A DNA stretch of 22,404 bases, taken from Bacteroidota bacterium (GTDB lineage: Bacteria > Bacteroidota > Rhodothermia > Rhodothermales > JAAAOL01). Made by a program: the position numbers and the translations under genes. The stretch spans positions 1-22,404 of the forward strand of contig JAAAOL010000129.1 of the NCBI GenBank assembly GCA_009908885.1. Reading direction: 5' to 3'. Below, in pieces: positions 1 through 6,373 of this stretch. The stretch's first letter is position 1; every line of letters starts with the position of its first letter. Under the pieces are notes generated by a model. It did not search any database, was not told the origin of the DNA, and saw nothing but the letters and a program-made list of their open reading frames with translations.

Positions 1-51
1 CTCGGCAGAAGTTGCAGGGCGGGCGTTGCCTTTTTCGCGAAGGCGTCGTGG

Positions 52-79
52 GGACCGCGGACGACGGACCACTGGTGAC
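52..79. repeat. Degenerate heptanucleotide tandem repeat (GGACCAC family)
   Basis: Successive 7-mers read GGACCGC, GGACGAC, GGACCAC, TGGTGAC. The third unit differs from the first at one base. The reverse complement of this array resembles the 7-mers at 5280-5307, so the two are probably members of one dispersed family in opposite orientation. The period of 7 is incompatible with a conserved reading frame, which supports a non-coding nature. Confidence 0.55.
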
Positions 80-98
80 GATCACCTTATTGTCCACG

Positions 99-127
99 GT
101 AGAGACGCATCGTCGACGCGTCTCTAC
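99..127. repeat. Perfect 10-bp inverted repeat (GTAGAGACGC / GCGTCTCTAC)
   Basis: Bases 99-108 (GTAGAGACGC) are the exact reverse complement of 118-127 (GCGTCTCTAC), with a 9-base spacer. There is no T-run on either side, so it is not an obvious intrinsic terminator. Dispersed intergenic palindromes built on GAGACGC/GCGTCTC are, as far as I recall, seen in several bacterial groups, so this may be one copy of a REP- or MITE-like family. A copy count in the whole genome would decide. Confidence 0.6.
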
Positions 128-227
128 ACCCGCCGACGTACTTGCTCGATAAATCGCGTTCCACCGTCCATCCCCCCTCGAACCATCCCGCCCGGACCGC
201 GTACCGGCATGCACAGGGAACCCCGCC

Positions 228-265
228 CTCAACGCGCAACTCGCAACCCGAAACCCGAAACCCGC
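228..265. repeat. Degenerate heptanucleotide tandem repeat (CGAAACC family)
   Basis: Successive 7-mers are CTCAACG, CGCAACT, CGCAACC, CGAAACC, CGAAACC, ending at the TTG proposed as the start of the DUF58 gene. The unit is the reverse complement of the GGTTTCG/GGGTTTT type seen just after the same gene (1190-1231) and related to CGTGTTG at 5123-5157. The DUF58 gene is therefore bracketed by repeat arrays in inverted orientation. Confidence 0.65.
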
Positions 266-1189
266 TTGGAAACCACGCTCCGCTACCTGGACCCCGTCGT
301 CGTCTCGCGCCTGAAGAACATGGAGTTGCGGGCGCGCCTCATCGTCGAGGGCTTCATCACCGGGCTGCACAAGAGTCCCTACCACGGCTTCTCGGTCGAG
401 TTCGCCGAGCACCGCCCGTACAACCCGGGCGACGAGCTACGGCACGTGGACTGGAAGGTCTACGCCAAGACGGACCGGCACTACGTGAAGCAGTACGAGG
501 AGGAGACCAACCTGCGGCACTACGTCGTGCTGGACACGTCGCCGTCGATGCGGTACAAGCACAGTGCCGAACTGTCCAAGCTGGAGTACGGCGCGTACCT
601 GGCTGCCGCGCTCCACTTTCTGATGCAGAAGCAGCGCGACGCCACCGGCCTCATCGCCTTCGACGAGTCGGTCCACACGCTGATGCCGCCGAAGAGCACG
701 CTCCGCTACGTCCGCCAGATCCTGGCCAAGCTGGAGCACCTCACGCAGGAGGAGGCCGCCGAGCGCCGGACCAGCGCGGCCTCGGTCTTGAACGAGGTGG
801 CCGAGCGCATCGCGCGCCGGTCGCTCGTGGTGCTCATCACGGACCTCTTCGAGAACATCGCCGCGCACGACGACCTGCTGAAGGCCCTCCGCCACCTGCG
901 CCACCGGGGGCACGAGGTGCTGGTCTTTCACGTCCTCGAATCCGAGACGGAGCGCCGCTTCCGCTTCCCCGACGTGCCGATGGTCTTCCGCGATATGGAG
1001 ACGGGTGAGGAACTCTCCCTCCAGCCCGCCCAGCTGCGCGAGCACTACGCGGAGGCTGTCCAGTCCTTCAGCGAGCGCTTCCGGCGGAGCTGCCTGGAGC
1101 ATAACATCGACTTCATCGAACTGGACACGGGCCAGCCGTACGAACAGGCGCTCCTGGCGTATATCAACAAGCGGCGCAAGCTGACGTGA
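266..1189 (+). CDS. DUF58 domain-containing protein (vWA-like fold)
   Basis: Cytoplasmic DUF58 protein, a family usually paired with MoxR AAA ATPases and thought to act as a chaperone-like or signalling adaptor; the reaction is unknown. The family core is plain: SPYHGFSVEFAEHRPYNPGD followed by LRHVDWKVYAKTDRHYVKQ and then VVLDTSPSM. The last carries a MIDAS-like D-x-S-x-S starting at about Asp90. A frame is open from base 26, but its first 80 codons are repeat-derived. Members typically begin just before the segment YLDPxVxxRLKxxELRAR, and TTG at 266 gives a start METTLRYLDP, 307 residues, the usual length. No Shine-Dalgarno site is seen, and ATG 209 is the alternative start. It converges on the ABC exporter, separated by 45 bp. 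The family call is sure and the start is not. Confidence 0.85.
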   Translation: METTLRYLDPVVVSRLKNMELRARLIVEGFITGLHKSPYHGFSVEFAEHRPYNPGDELRHVDWKVYAKTDRHYVKQYEEETNLRHYVVLDTSPSMRYKHSAELSKLEYGAYLAAALHFLMQKQRDATGLIAFDESVHTLMPPKSTLRYVRQILAKLEHLTQEEAAERRTSAASVLNEVAERIARRSLVVLITDLFENIAAHDDLLKALRHLRHRGHEVLVFHVLESETERRFRFPDVPMVFRDMETGEELSLQPAQLREHYAEAVQSFSERFRRSCLEHNIDFIELDTGQPYEQALLAYINKRRKLT

Positions 1190-1231
1190 GGGGTTCGGGT
1201 TGTGGGTTTTGGGTTTTGGGTTTTGGGTTGG
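1190..1231. repeat. G-rich heptanucleotide tandem repeat (GGGTTTT)
   Basis: Six 7-mers fill the gap between two convergent genes: GGGGTTC, GGGTTGT, then three exact GGGTTTT units (1204-1224), then GGGTTGG. The plus strand has six regularly spaced runs of at least three G with short loops, except the last where only the start of the next run is present. It is therefore a candidate G-quadruplex as DNA and in the DUF58 mRNA tail. It begins directly after the DUF58 stop codon and ends 4 bp before the last base of the ABC exporter gene. Confidence 0.75.
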
Positions 1232-1234
1232 GCG

Positions 1235-3040
1235 CTACGCGGCCTCTGAGGTGGCGTCAGCATCGCCGAACTGGAGGAGGGCGAACTCGCGGTAGAGGCC
1301 GGGCCGGTGGGCGAGGTCGTCGTGCGTGCCGGTCTGTACGATGCGGCCCTCGTCGAGCACCAGGATGCGGTCGGCGTGGCGCACGGTGGCGAGGCGGTGG
1401 GCGATGACGAAGGTGGTGCGCCCCTGCATCAGCCGGTCCAGCGCGTCCTGCACGAGCGCCTCGGAGGTGGCGTCGAGCGCCGAGGTGGCCTCGTCCAGCA
1501 GCAGAATGCGGGCGTCGCGCAGGAGAGCCCGGGCGATGGCGACGCGCTGCCGCTGTCCTGCGCTCAGCTTGACGCCCCGCTCGCCCACCTCGGCGTCGTA
1601 GCCGTCCGGCAGGCCCGCGATGAAGTCGTGCGCGTTGGCGGCGCGGGCGGCGGCCTCCACCTCGGCGTCCGCCGCGTCCAGCCGTCCATAGCGGATGTTG
1701 TCGCGGATCGAGGCGCTGAAGAGGTACGTCTCCTGCGGCACCACGGCGAGCTGCTGGCGGAGCGACTGCACCCGCACGTCGCGCAGGTCGTGCCCGTCGA
1801 TCCGCACGCGCCCCGACGTCGGATCGAAGAAGCGGGGGATCAGGTTGAGCAGCGTCGTCTTGCCCGCTCCGCTCGGCCCCACGAGCGCCACCATCTGCCC
1901 CGGCGCCACCGTCACGTCGATGTCGCGCAGCACGGGCTGCTCGGGATCGTAGCGGAAGGACACGTGCTCGAACCGCACGGTGCCCTGGATGCGGGGCAGC
2001 GCGAGGGCGTCCGGCGCGTCTTGCAGTTCCGGTTCGGTATCGAGCAGTTCGAACAGCCGCTCCGAGGCGCCCGCCGCGCTGTTGAAGGTGCTGTAGAGCC
2101 GCGCCATGCCGCCCACGCCGCGCGCGATGTTGAAGGCGTAGAAGATGAACGCCACGAGGTCGCCCGCCGTGAGCCGCCCGGCCAGCACCTCGACGCCGCC
2201 GAACCAGAAGATGGCGATGAGCGCGCCCATGAACATCAGCCCGATGATGGACCCGAAGGCGGTGTTGACGAGCACCTTGCGGATCGTGGTGCCAAAGAGC
2301 GTCTCGATGGCGTCGTGGTAGCGCTGCACCTCGTACGGGCTGCGGGCGAACGCCTTCACCACGCGCACCGCGGCCAGCGCTTCCTCGGCAATGGCGGTCG
2401 TTTCGGCCAGTTCGTCCTGCACGCGCCGCGCCAGCCGCCGGATGGTGCGTCCGAAGTAGATGGCCGCCACGGTGGCCGCCGGGACGACGACGAAGATGAG
2501 CAGGCTGAGCCGCCAGTTGAGCACCACCATCAGCACGACGGAGCCCGCCAGCGTGAGGGTCTGCGTCAGCAGCTCGACGAGGGATGACGTGACGGCGGTG
2601 CGGACCGAGGACACGTCGTTCGTGAGGCGCGAGGTGAGGTCGCCCGTGCGCTGCTCGGCGAAGAAGCGCAGGCTGAGGGCGTGCAGGTGCTCGTAGAGGC
2701 GCTGCCGCAGGTCGGCCACCACGCGCTCCCCGGTCCACGACAGCAGGTAGCCGCCGCCGAAGGAGAGGGCCGTCTGCAGCAGGAAGAGGATGAGCAGCCC
2801 GAGGGCAAGCCGGTTGAGCATCACCCGGTCGCCCTGCTGAAAGACGGCGTCCAGCAGTTCGCGCAGGCCGAGCGGCACGGCCAGCCACACCAGCGACGAC
2901 AGCGCCGTCAGCACCAGCGCCAGCCCCAGGCGGGCGCGGTACGGACGCGCCAGTGCCAGGATGCGGCGCAGCGCCTTCCACAGCGTCGCCGGGGAGCGGC
3001 GCGGCTTCACGTCCGTCGAGGTCTGTTCGTCAGCAGCCAT
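1235..3040 (-). CDS. ABC exporter, fused membrane and ATPase domains (MsbA/LmrA type)
   Basis: A 601-residue half-transporter that would work as an inner-membrane homodimer or heterodimer, exporting lipids or drug-like amphiphiles. The substrate cannot be told from sequence. Residues about 25-310 form the six-helix type I exporter domain. The ATPase domain follows from about 360: Walker A GPSGAGKTT (Lys394), signature LSAGQRQR (about 491), Walker B ILLLDEATSALD and the switch histidine in TTFVIAHRL. The signature reads LSAGQ instead of LSGGQ, with both Walker motifs and the switch His intact, so this half-site is probably active. The start ATG lies 24 bp after the NUDIX stop, so the two are likely co-transcribed. 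The C-terminus ends in the usual short acidic tail. Confidence 0.93.
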   Translation of the reverse strand: MAADEQTSTDVKPRRSPATLWKALRRILALARPYRARLGLALVLTALSSLVWLAVPLGLRELLDAVFQQGDRVMLNRLALGLLILFLLQTALSFGGGYLLSWTGERVVADLRQRLYEHLHALSLRFFAEQRTGDLTSRLTNDVSSVRTAVTSSLVELLTQTLTLAGSVVLMVVLNWRLSLLIFVVVPAATVAAIYFGRTIRRLARRVQDELAETTAIAEEALAAVRVVKAFARSPYEVQRYHDAIETLFGTTIRKVLVNTAFGSIIGLMFMGALIAIFWFGGVEVLAGRLTAGDLVAFIFYAFNIARGVGGMARLYSTFNSAAGASERLFELLDTEPELQDAPDALALPRIQGTVRFEHVSFRYDPEQPVLRDIDVTVAPGQMVALVGPSGAGKTTLLNLIPRFFDPTSGRVRIDGHDLRDVRVQSLRQQLAVVPQETYLFSASIRDNIRYGRLDAADAEVEAAARAANAHDFIAGLPDGYDAEVGERGVKLSAGQRQRVAIARALLRDARILLLDEATSALDATSEALVQDALDRLMQGRTTFVIAHRLATVRHADRILVLDEGRIVQTGTHDDLAHRPGLYREFALLQFGDADATSEAA

Positions 3041-3064
3041 GGAGAAGAGTCGGGAGCCCCCGCG

Positions 3065-3736
3065 CTACGTCGAGGGCATGATGGCGGCACGCACGGCGTC
3101 GGTCACCGAGCGCATGTGGCGTTGCAGCGTGGCGTAGTCCAGCCGCGCGATGGCGTCCTGCCAGCTCACCCAGGCCACCTCGTCGATGCCTTCGCGCTCC
3201 TCCGGCTGGAAGTCCCGCTCCGGCGTCATCATCAGGTACCAGTGCGTCGTCTTGACGTGGTACTGCTCGTTGCGCAGGTAGCCGTGCACCGTCGTCCCGA
3301 GACTGTCGACCATCCGCACGGTCTCCACGCCGATCTCCTCGCGCACCTCGCGCAGCGCGCACGCGTCGATGGTCTCGCCCGGGTCCTGCTTGCCCTTGGG
3401 CAGATCCCACGCGCCGCGCCGGTAGATGAGCAGCACGTCGGGCTCGTCGGGACCGGGACGCACCACGTAGCCGCCACCCGCGGTGACAGGCACGACGGGC
3501 ACGTATTCAGGCGTCAGGTTGCCGATGGCCTCGGGCGGCACCTGCGTCGGGCGGTCCGAACGCGTCCCGGGCACGCGCTCCGGATCGATAGCGAGCAGCA
3601 CGCCCTCGCAGGCCGCCGTCGCCTCCGAAAGGCGCGTATATAGCGGCAGGCCGTCGGGGTCGTGCAGGCCGTCCTCGCGGATCGCGTCCAGGGCGTCCGC
3701 GTCGGCGCAGTAGAAGAAGAGCATGGGGCGAGGCAT
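3065..3736 (-). CDS. NUDIX hydrolase with extra N-terminal domain
   Basis: A cytoplasmic pyrophosphohydrolase that would cleave a nucleoside diphosphate linked to some moiety X. Residues 115-137 match the NUDIX box G-x5-E-x7-R-E-x-x-E-E-x-G-V exactly (GKQDPGE, then REVREEIGV), so it should bind the metal and be active. The NUDIX fold spans about 85-215. The first 80 or so residues are not part of that fold. They read FFYCADADALDAIREDGL, then LPLYTRLSEA, then GVLLAIDPERV, then VPPEAI. This order resembles small ADP-ribosyltransferase-like or KptA/Tpt1-like domains; it is pattern recognition, not a proven match. The length of 223 is larger than a bare NUDIX (about 130-160). The gene lies 59 bp downstream of the serpin and just upstream of the ABC exporter on the same strand. 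ATG 3724 is an alternative start. Confidence 0.88.
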   Translation of the reverse strand: MPRPMLFFYCADADALDAIREDGLHDPDGLPLYTRLSEATAACEGVLLAIDPERVPGTRSDRPTQVPPEAIGNLTPEYVPVVPVTAGGGYVVRPGPDEPDVLLIYRRGAWDLPKGKQDPGETIDACALREVREEIGVETVRMVDSLGTTVHGYLRNEQYHVKTTHWYLMMTPERDFQPEEREGIDEVAWVSWQDAIARLDYATLQRHMRSVTDAVRAAIMPST

Positions 3737-3795
3737 CTGTCAGCAGGTCCGTCCCCGCCAATGCCTGCCCCTCCGAAATGATCCACCCCGCCGGG

Positions 3796-5040
3796 TCAGG
3801 CCGACGGATCGTGCACCGCGCCGACGAATAGGATCGTGCCGGACGTCTGCTCGCGGATGACGAACACGAAGGGCCGATCTACGATGAAGGTGTTCGACGG
3901 CTGAACCGAGGTCACCCCCACCTCCACCGACGTCGCTGCTGCCGCCTCGGTGCCCTCCTCGGTCACCTCGACGAACGTCTTGTGCTTGACCTTACTGATA
4001 TGCAGTTCCATCGCGCGGGCCTGCTCATGGATGCCCGAAAAGTCGGCCTGGCCCGGAGCGAAGGCTTCTTCCATGCCGAGCGCCTGGAGCACCTCGTTAA
4101 GTTTGAGATCAGACCGCATCGCGAAGCGGGGCAGTTGTAGCTCATCGAGCGTCTGCGGCTGCAGCCGGTCCGTCCAGGTGGCCCACTGCTCCGGCGTCAT
4201 CTGCGCGATGAGGTCGGCCAGCGTGCGCCCCTCGCCGGGCAGCAGCACCGTCATGGTGAAGAGGCTGTCGCCGTACGGCAGGTCGATGGCGTGCACGGCG
4301 TCGGTGCGCAGCACGGGAAAGGCCGCGTCGGTCATCTGCATCATCGGCACCTCCACGGTCGATCCGTCTGCCCGGGTAAACGGGCCGGGTGCCGTGGCTT
4401 CGGGGTCGAACTGGTACCGCCAGTCGCCCTTGAAGTAGAGGGCGTTGATGAGAAATAGCATCGTGGTCTGGTCGATGGGCGCCTGCACGATCTCTTCGAT
4501 GCGCCCGTTCGTCGCGTCGTCGACCCAGCGGTTGATGGTCGCGGCCGCCGCCGGGTCGCTGAAGTCGAGCCCCTGCACCTCGGCGCCGAAGTGGGTGCGG
4601 TTGACGTCCAGGAACGACGGCCGCACGTCGAACGCGTCGCGGTGCCAGATCGAGTTGGCCACGTCGAAGCGGACCGTCGGGTCGAGCCCGGTGAGCAGTT
4701 CCAGCAGGTGCTGGTAGGCCGCGTTGCGCTCGCCCGCCGTCAGCCCGCCGAGGCCGAGCGTCTGCGCCATGGCTGGCTCCGTCGTGCCCCGCGCGCCGTT
4801 GAGCGTCATCCCGAGCGCCATCGACACGCTCAGCGGCCCGATGAACAGGTTGCCCTCGGCCTCCGCCGCGAGCTGGCGGAAGAGGGCCAGCCCGAACTGG
4901 TTGCCCGAGGTCGCCACCTGCTGCTCCACGTCGGACAGAATCAGCTCCTGGGGCGGTTCGGGCTGACTCGGCGCCTCGTCCGAACAGCCGTTGATCAACA
5001 GAAAGGCGAGGCTGAGTACTGCGATCAGGACGAGGCGCAT
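3796..5040 (-). CDS. Serpin-family protease inhibitor, lipoprotein
   Basis: A 414-residue bacterial serpin, expected to trap serine or cysteine proteases by the suicide mechanism at the cell surface. The longest frame extends 118 codons upstream through repeat-derived sequence. I choose ATG 5040 because it opens a lipoprotein signal peptide (MRLVLIAVLSLAFLLINGC, lipid-modified Cys19). The serpin core runs from about residue 45 to the end, with NSIWHR, NRWV, INALYFKGDW and the C-terminal DRPFVFVIREQTSGTILFVG. The reactive-loop hinge EEGTEAAAAT (361-370) is the small-residue type of inhibitory serpins. Counting from the hinge places P1-P1' at Thr377-Ser378. Counting back from the DRPF strand shifts it by about two residues, so Val or Thr at P1 is likely, which suggests an elastase- or subtilisin-like target. 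The gene is 59 bp upstream of the NUDIX gene. Confidence 0.93.
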   Translation of the reverse strand: MRLVLIAVLSLAFLLINGCSDEAPSQPEPPQELILSDVEQQVATSGNQFGLALFRQLAAEAEGNLFIGPLSVSMALGMTLNGARGTTEPAMAQTLGLGGLTAGERNAAYQHLLELLTGLDPTVRFDVANSIWHRDAFDVRPSFLDVNRTHFGAEVQGLDFSDPAAAATINRWVDDATNGRIEEIVQAPIDQTTMLFLINALYFKGDWRYQFDPEATAPGPFTRADGSTVEVPMMQMTDAAFPVLRTDAVHAIDLPYGDSLFTMTVLLPGEGRTLADLIAQMTPEQWATWTDRLQPQTLDELQLPRFAMRSDLKLNEVLQALGMEEAFAPGQADFSGIHEQARAMELHISKVKHKTFVEVTEEGTEAAAATSVEVGVTSVQPSNTFIVDRPFVFVIREQTSGTILFVGAVHDPSA

Positions 5041-5122
5041 GACGTCGAGAGGTTTGGTGTTGGGAGAGTCCGCGCAGCCGATATACTGATACCGTTTACA
5101 CCTGGCGATGTCCGTATAGCTT

Positions 5123-5157
5123 CGTGTTGCGTGTTTCGTGTTGCGTAATGCGTGCAA
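5123..5157. repeat. Degenerate heptanucleotide tandem repeat (CGTGTTG)
   Basis: Five consecutive 7-mers: CGTGTTG, CGTGTTT, CGTGTTG, CGTAATG, CGTGCAA. The first three units differ from one another at a single base, and the array decays rightward. It sits about 80-115 bp upstream of the serpin start, on the promoter side of that gene. Confidence 0.65.
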
Positions 5158-5279
5158 AAGCGCTGATGGAGCCAATGGCCCGTGCCCATCACGCACCACG
5201 GACAGCCTGCCTCGCGCTGAGCTTGTCCAGGACCTGATCCGGGGATGCGGGGGCGGACCGCCAGAACGAGCTTTTTCCG

Positions 5280-5307
5280 CCGTCTGCTGTCTGCGGTCCG
5301 TGGTCTC
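5280..5307. repeat. Degenerate heptanucleotide tandem repeat (CGGTCCG family)
   Basis: Consecutive 7-mers CCGTCTG, CTGTCTG, CGGTCCG, TGGTCTC. Related by reverse complement to the GGACCAC-type array at 52-79. Its right end merges into the imperfect 45-bp repeat shared with the region upstream of the antitoxin gene. Confidence 0.5.
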
Positions 5308-5348
5308 GTCCCACGGTACGCGACAGGGCACAACTTGGATTATACTAC
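5303..5348 (+). repeat. Imperfect repeat of the pre-antitoxin region (copy 1)
   Basis: Aligned without gaps to 20940-20985, 32 of the first 44 positions agree by hand comparison, including GTCTCGT at the left and TGGATTATA at the right. In this copy the right end reads TATACTAC, not TATATTTG, so the putative -7 element is not kept. No plus-strand gene follows it. It may be a decayed relic of a promoter segment or of a mobile repeat. Confidence 0.45.
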
Positions 5349-5418
5349 GAAAGCCCTCGTCCCGGCACCACGCGAGGCGGCTGAATGCCCGCACGGCGCG
5401 ATGAGCCGCAACGAGAAA

Positions 5419-5444
5419 GGGGCGAGCCGTACCCCGGCCGCCCC
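5419..5444 (-). terminator. Hairpin terminator after the HAD gene
   Basis: GGGGCG (5419-5424) pairs with CGCCCC (5439-5444) and, after a bulged base, GCCG (5426-5429) pairs with CGGC (5435-5438), leaving a 5-base loop. Read on the minus strand the hairpin is followed by TTTCTCGTT, a short U-rich tail. It lies about 30 bp past the HAD stop codon. The U-tract is weak, so partial termination or an mRNA 3'-end stabiliser are alternatives. Confidence 0.6.
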
Positions 5445-5475
5445 CTCGCGTGATAGAAGAATGTCGTCGCCCGCC

Positions 5476-6237
5476 TTACGCCTCGCGTTCCTCGTCCATC
5501 TCCAGCGCCACGCGCGGGCCGAAGTCGTCGATCAGGTCGGGCAGGTCATTCGGGTCCTGGATGATGATGTGCGCTCCGGCTTCGCGTAGCACGTCGGCGT
5601 GGGCGTCCTCGGAGAGGTAGGGCGGTACGACGCCGACGGCCCACATGTCGGCCCGCCGGGCGGCGCGCATGTCGTCCACCGAGTCGCCGATGTAGGCGGT
5701 GGCCTGCGGCTCGACGCGGAGCCCGGCCACCTCCAGGATGCCGAGCGCGTGCTGCAGCGGGAACGGATCGGGCTTGCCGCGGCCTTCCTGCTTTTCTTTG
5801 GCCACCAGCAGCGGGAAGTACTTCTTCCAGCCCAGGCGGTCCAGCGTGCGCCGGGCCTCGGCCTCGGGGCGCCCCGTCACGATGCCCAGCACGTGGCCGT
5901 CGGCGCGGATGGCCTCCAGCGTGCGCGTCTGGATCAGCGGCGGCTCCTCGGCGATGAAGCCGTCCCAGTTCTCGCCCCGGTAGCGTTTCTGAAACTCCTC
6001 GATGACGCGGGCGACGGGCACCTCCATCCCGCTGTCGGTGATGATGGCATGGGTCAGCTTCCAGTCGTCGTTAAAGCCACCCATGTTCTTGTACCGCTGG
6101 ATGGTGTTCGACTGGATCTCGCGCCCGGTGAAGTGAAACACGGTCTCTTCGATGGCCCGGCGGTAGGAACGGGAGACGTCCACCAGCACGCCGTCCATGT
6201 CGAAGAGAATGACTTTCAGATCGATCTTCTCCAGCAT
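5476..6237 (-). CDS. HAD-superfamily subfamily IA hydrolase (phosphatase)
   Basis: A 253-residue cytoplasmic haloacid-dehalogenase-type enzyme, most likely a phosphomonoesterase on a small metabolite. All four HAD motifs are present: motif I FDMDGVLVD with nucleophile Asp13 and acid/base Asp15, motif II IVTGR (Thr121), motif III Lys155 in GKPDP, and motif IV GDSVDD (184-189) for magnesium. The cap is the helical C1 type, residues about 20-95. The opening VILFDMDGVLVDVSRSYRRA is typical of the uncharacterised IA subgroup TIGR01548, not of phosphoglycolate phosphatase proper, so the substrate is open. It is transcribed away from rho's 3' end with a 136-bp gap, probably from its own promoter, and is followed by a hairpin terminator. 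Confidence 0.9.
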   Translation of the reverse strand: MLEKIDLKVILFDMDGVLVDVSRSYRRAIEETVFHFTGREIQSNTIQRYKNMGGFNDDWKLTHAIITDSGMEVPVARVIEEFQKRYRGENWDGFIAEEPPLIQTRTLEAIRADGHVLGIVTGRPEAEARRTLDRLGWKKYFPLLVAKEKQEGRGKPDPFPLQHALGILEVAGLRVEPQATAYIGDSVDDMRAARRADMWAVGVVPPYLSEDAHADVLREAGAHIIIQDPNDLPDLIDDFGPRVALEMDEEREA

Positions 6238-6373
6238 GCTAGGAAGCGTTGCACATTGATTAGCGCCCGATTTTCACCAGATCCGGGCTAGGGGGTTCCG
6301 TGGGGGATGGGAAGGGCGAAGCGAGAAGAGCGAGGAGGGGCCACCCTCGTCCCTTTTCCTTCGTGCCGCCTCG

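Larger units (their letters stand above)
1..265. other. Intergenic repeat-rich stretch upstream of the DUF58 gene
   Basis: No convincing gene is visible here. The longest plus frame (from base 26) is a low-complexity Arg/Pro/Thr string that looks like translated repeats, so I treat it as non-coding. The stretch holds a small hairpin (GCCTT at 28-32 with AAGGC at 40-44), a degenerate 7-bp tandem repeat (52-79), a 10-bp inverted repeat (99-127) and a second 7-bp array (228-265). A DUF58 gene usually follows a MoxR-type AAA ATPase gene. If that is so here, the ATPase gene lies left of the window. Confidence 0.6.
5041..5475. other. 435-bp intergenic region with decayed repeats, between serpin and HAD genes
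   Basis: No gene is supported; frames here translate into low-complexity strings typical of 7-bp repeats. Contents from left: the serpin leader with a weak AT-rich TATATC about 40-45 bp before the serpin start on the minus strand; a 7-bp array (5123-5157); GC-rich degraded sequence; a second 7-bp array (5280-5307); a stretch similar to one upstream of the toxin-antitoxin pair (5303-5348); and a hairpin just beyond the HAD stop (5419-5444). The region looks like an accumulation site for small dispersed repeats. Confidence 0.55.

Noticed and set aside
26..265. N-terminal extension of the DUF58 frame
   Set aside because: It translates palindromes and 7-bp repeats, contains no domain, and family members begin near the TTG at 266.
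5319..5346. A -35/-10-like pair (GCGACA, 17 bp, TATACT) on the plus strand
   Set aside because: The -35 matches only 4 of 6 bases and no plus-strand gene follows, so there is nothing for it to drive.
5041..5394. 118-codon extension of the serpin frame
   Set aside because: It reads through two 7-bp repeat arrays and would bury the lipoprotein signal peptide that starts at ATG 5040.
6330..6365. GAGGG/CCCTC hairpin with a T-rich tail on the plus strand between HAD and rho
   Set aside because: Only five base pairs, and both neighbouring genes are on the minus strand, so a plus-strand terminator has no purpose here.
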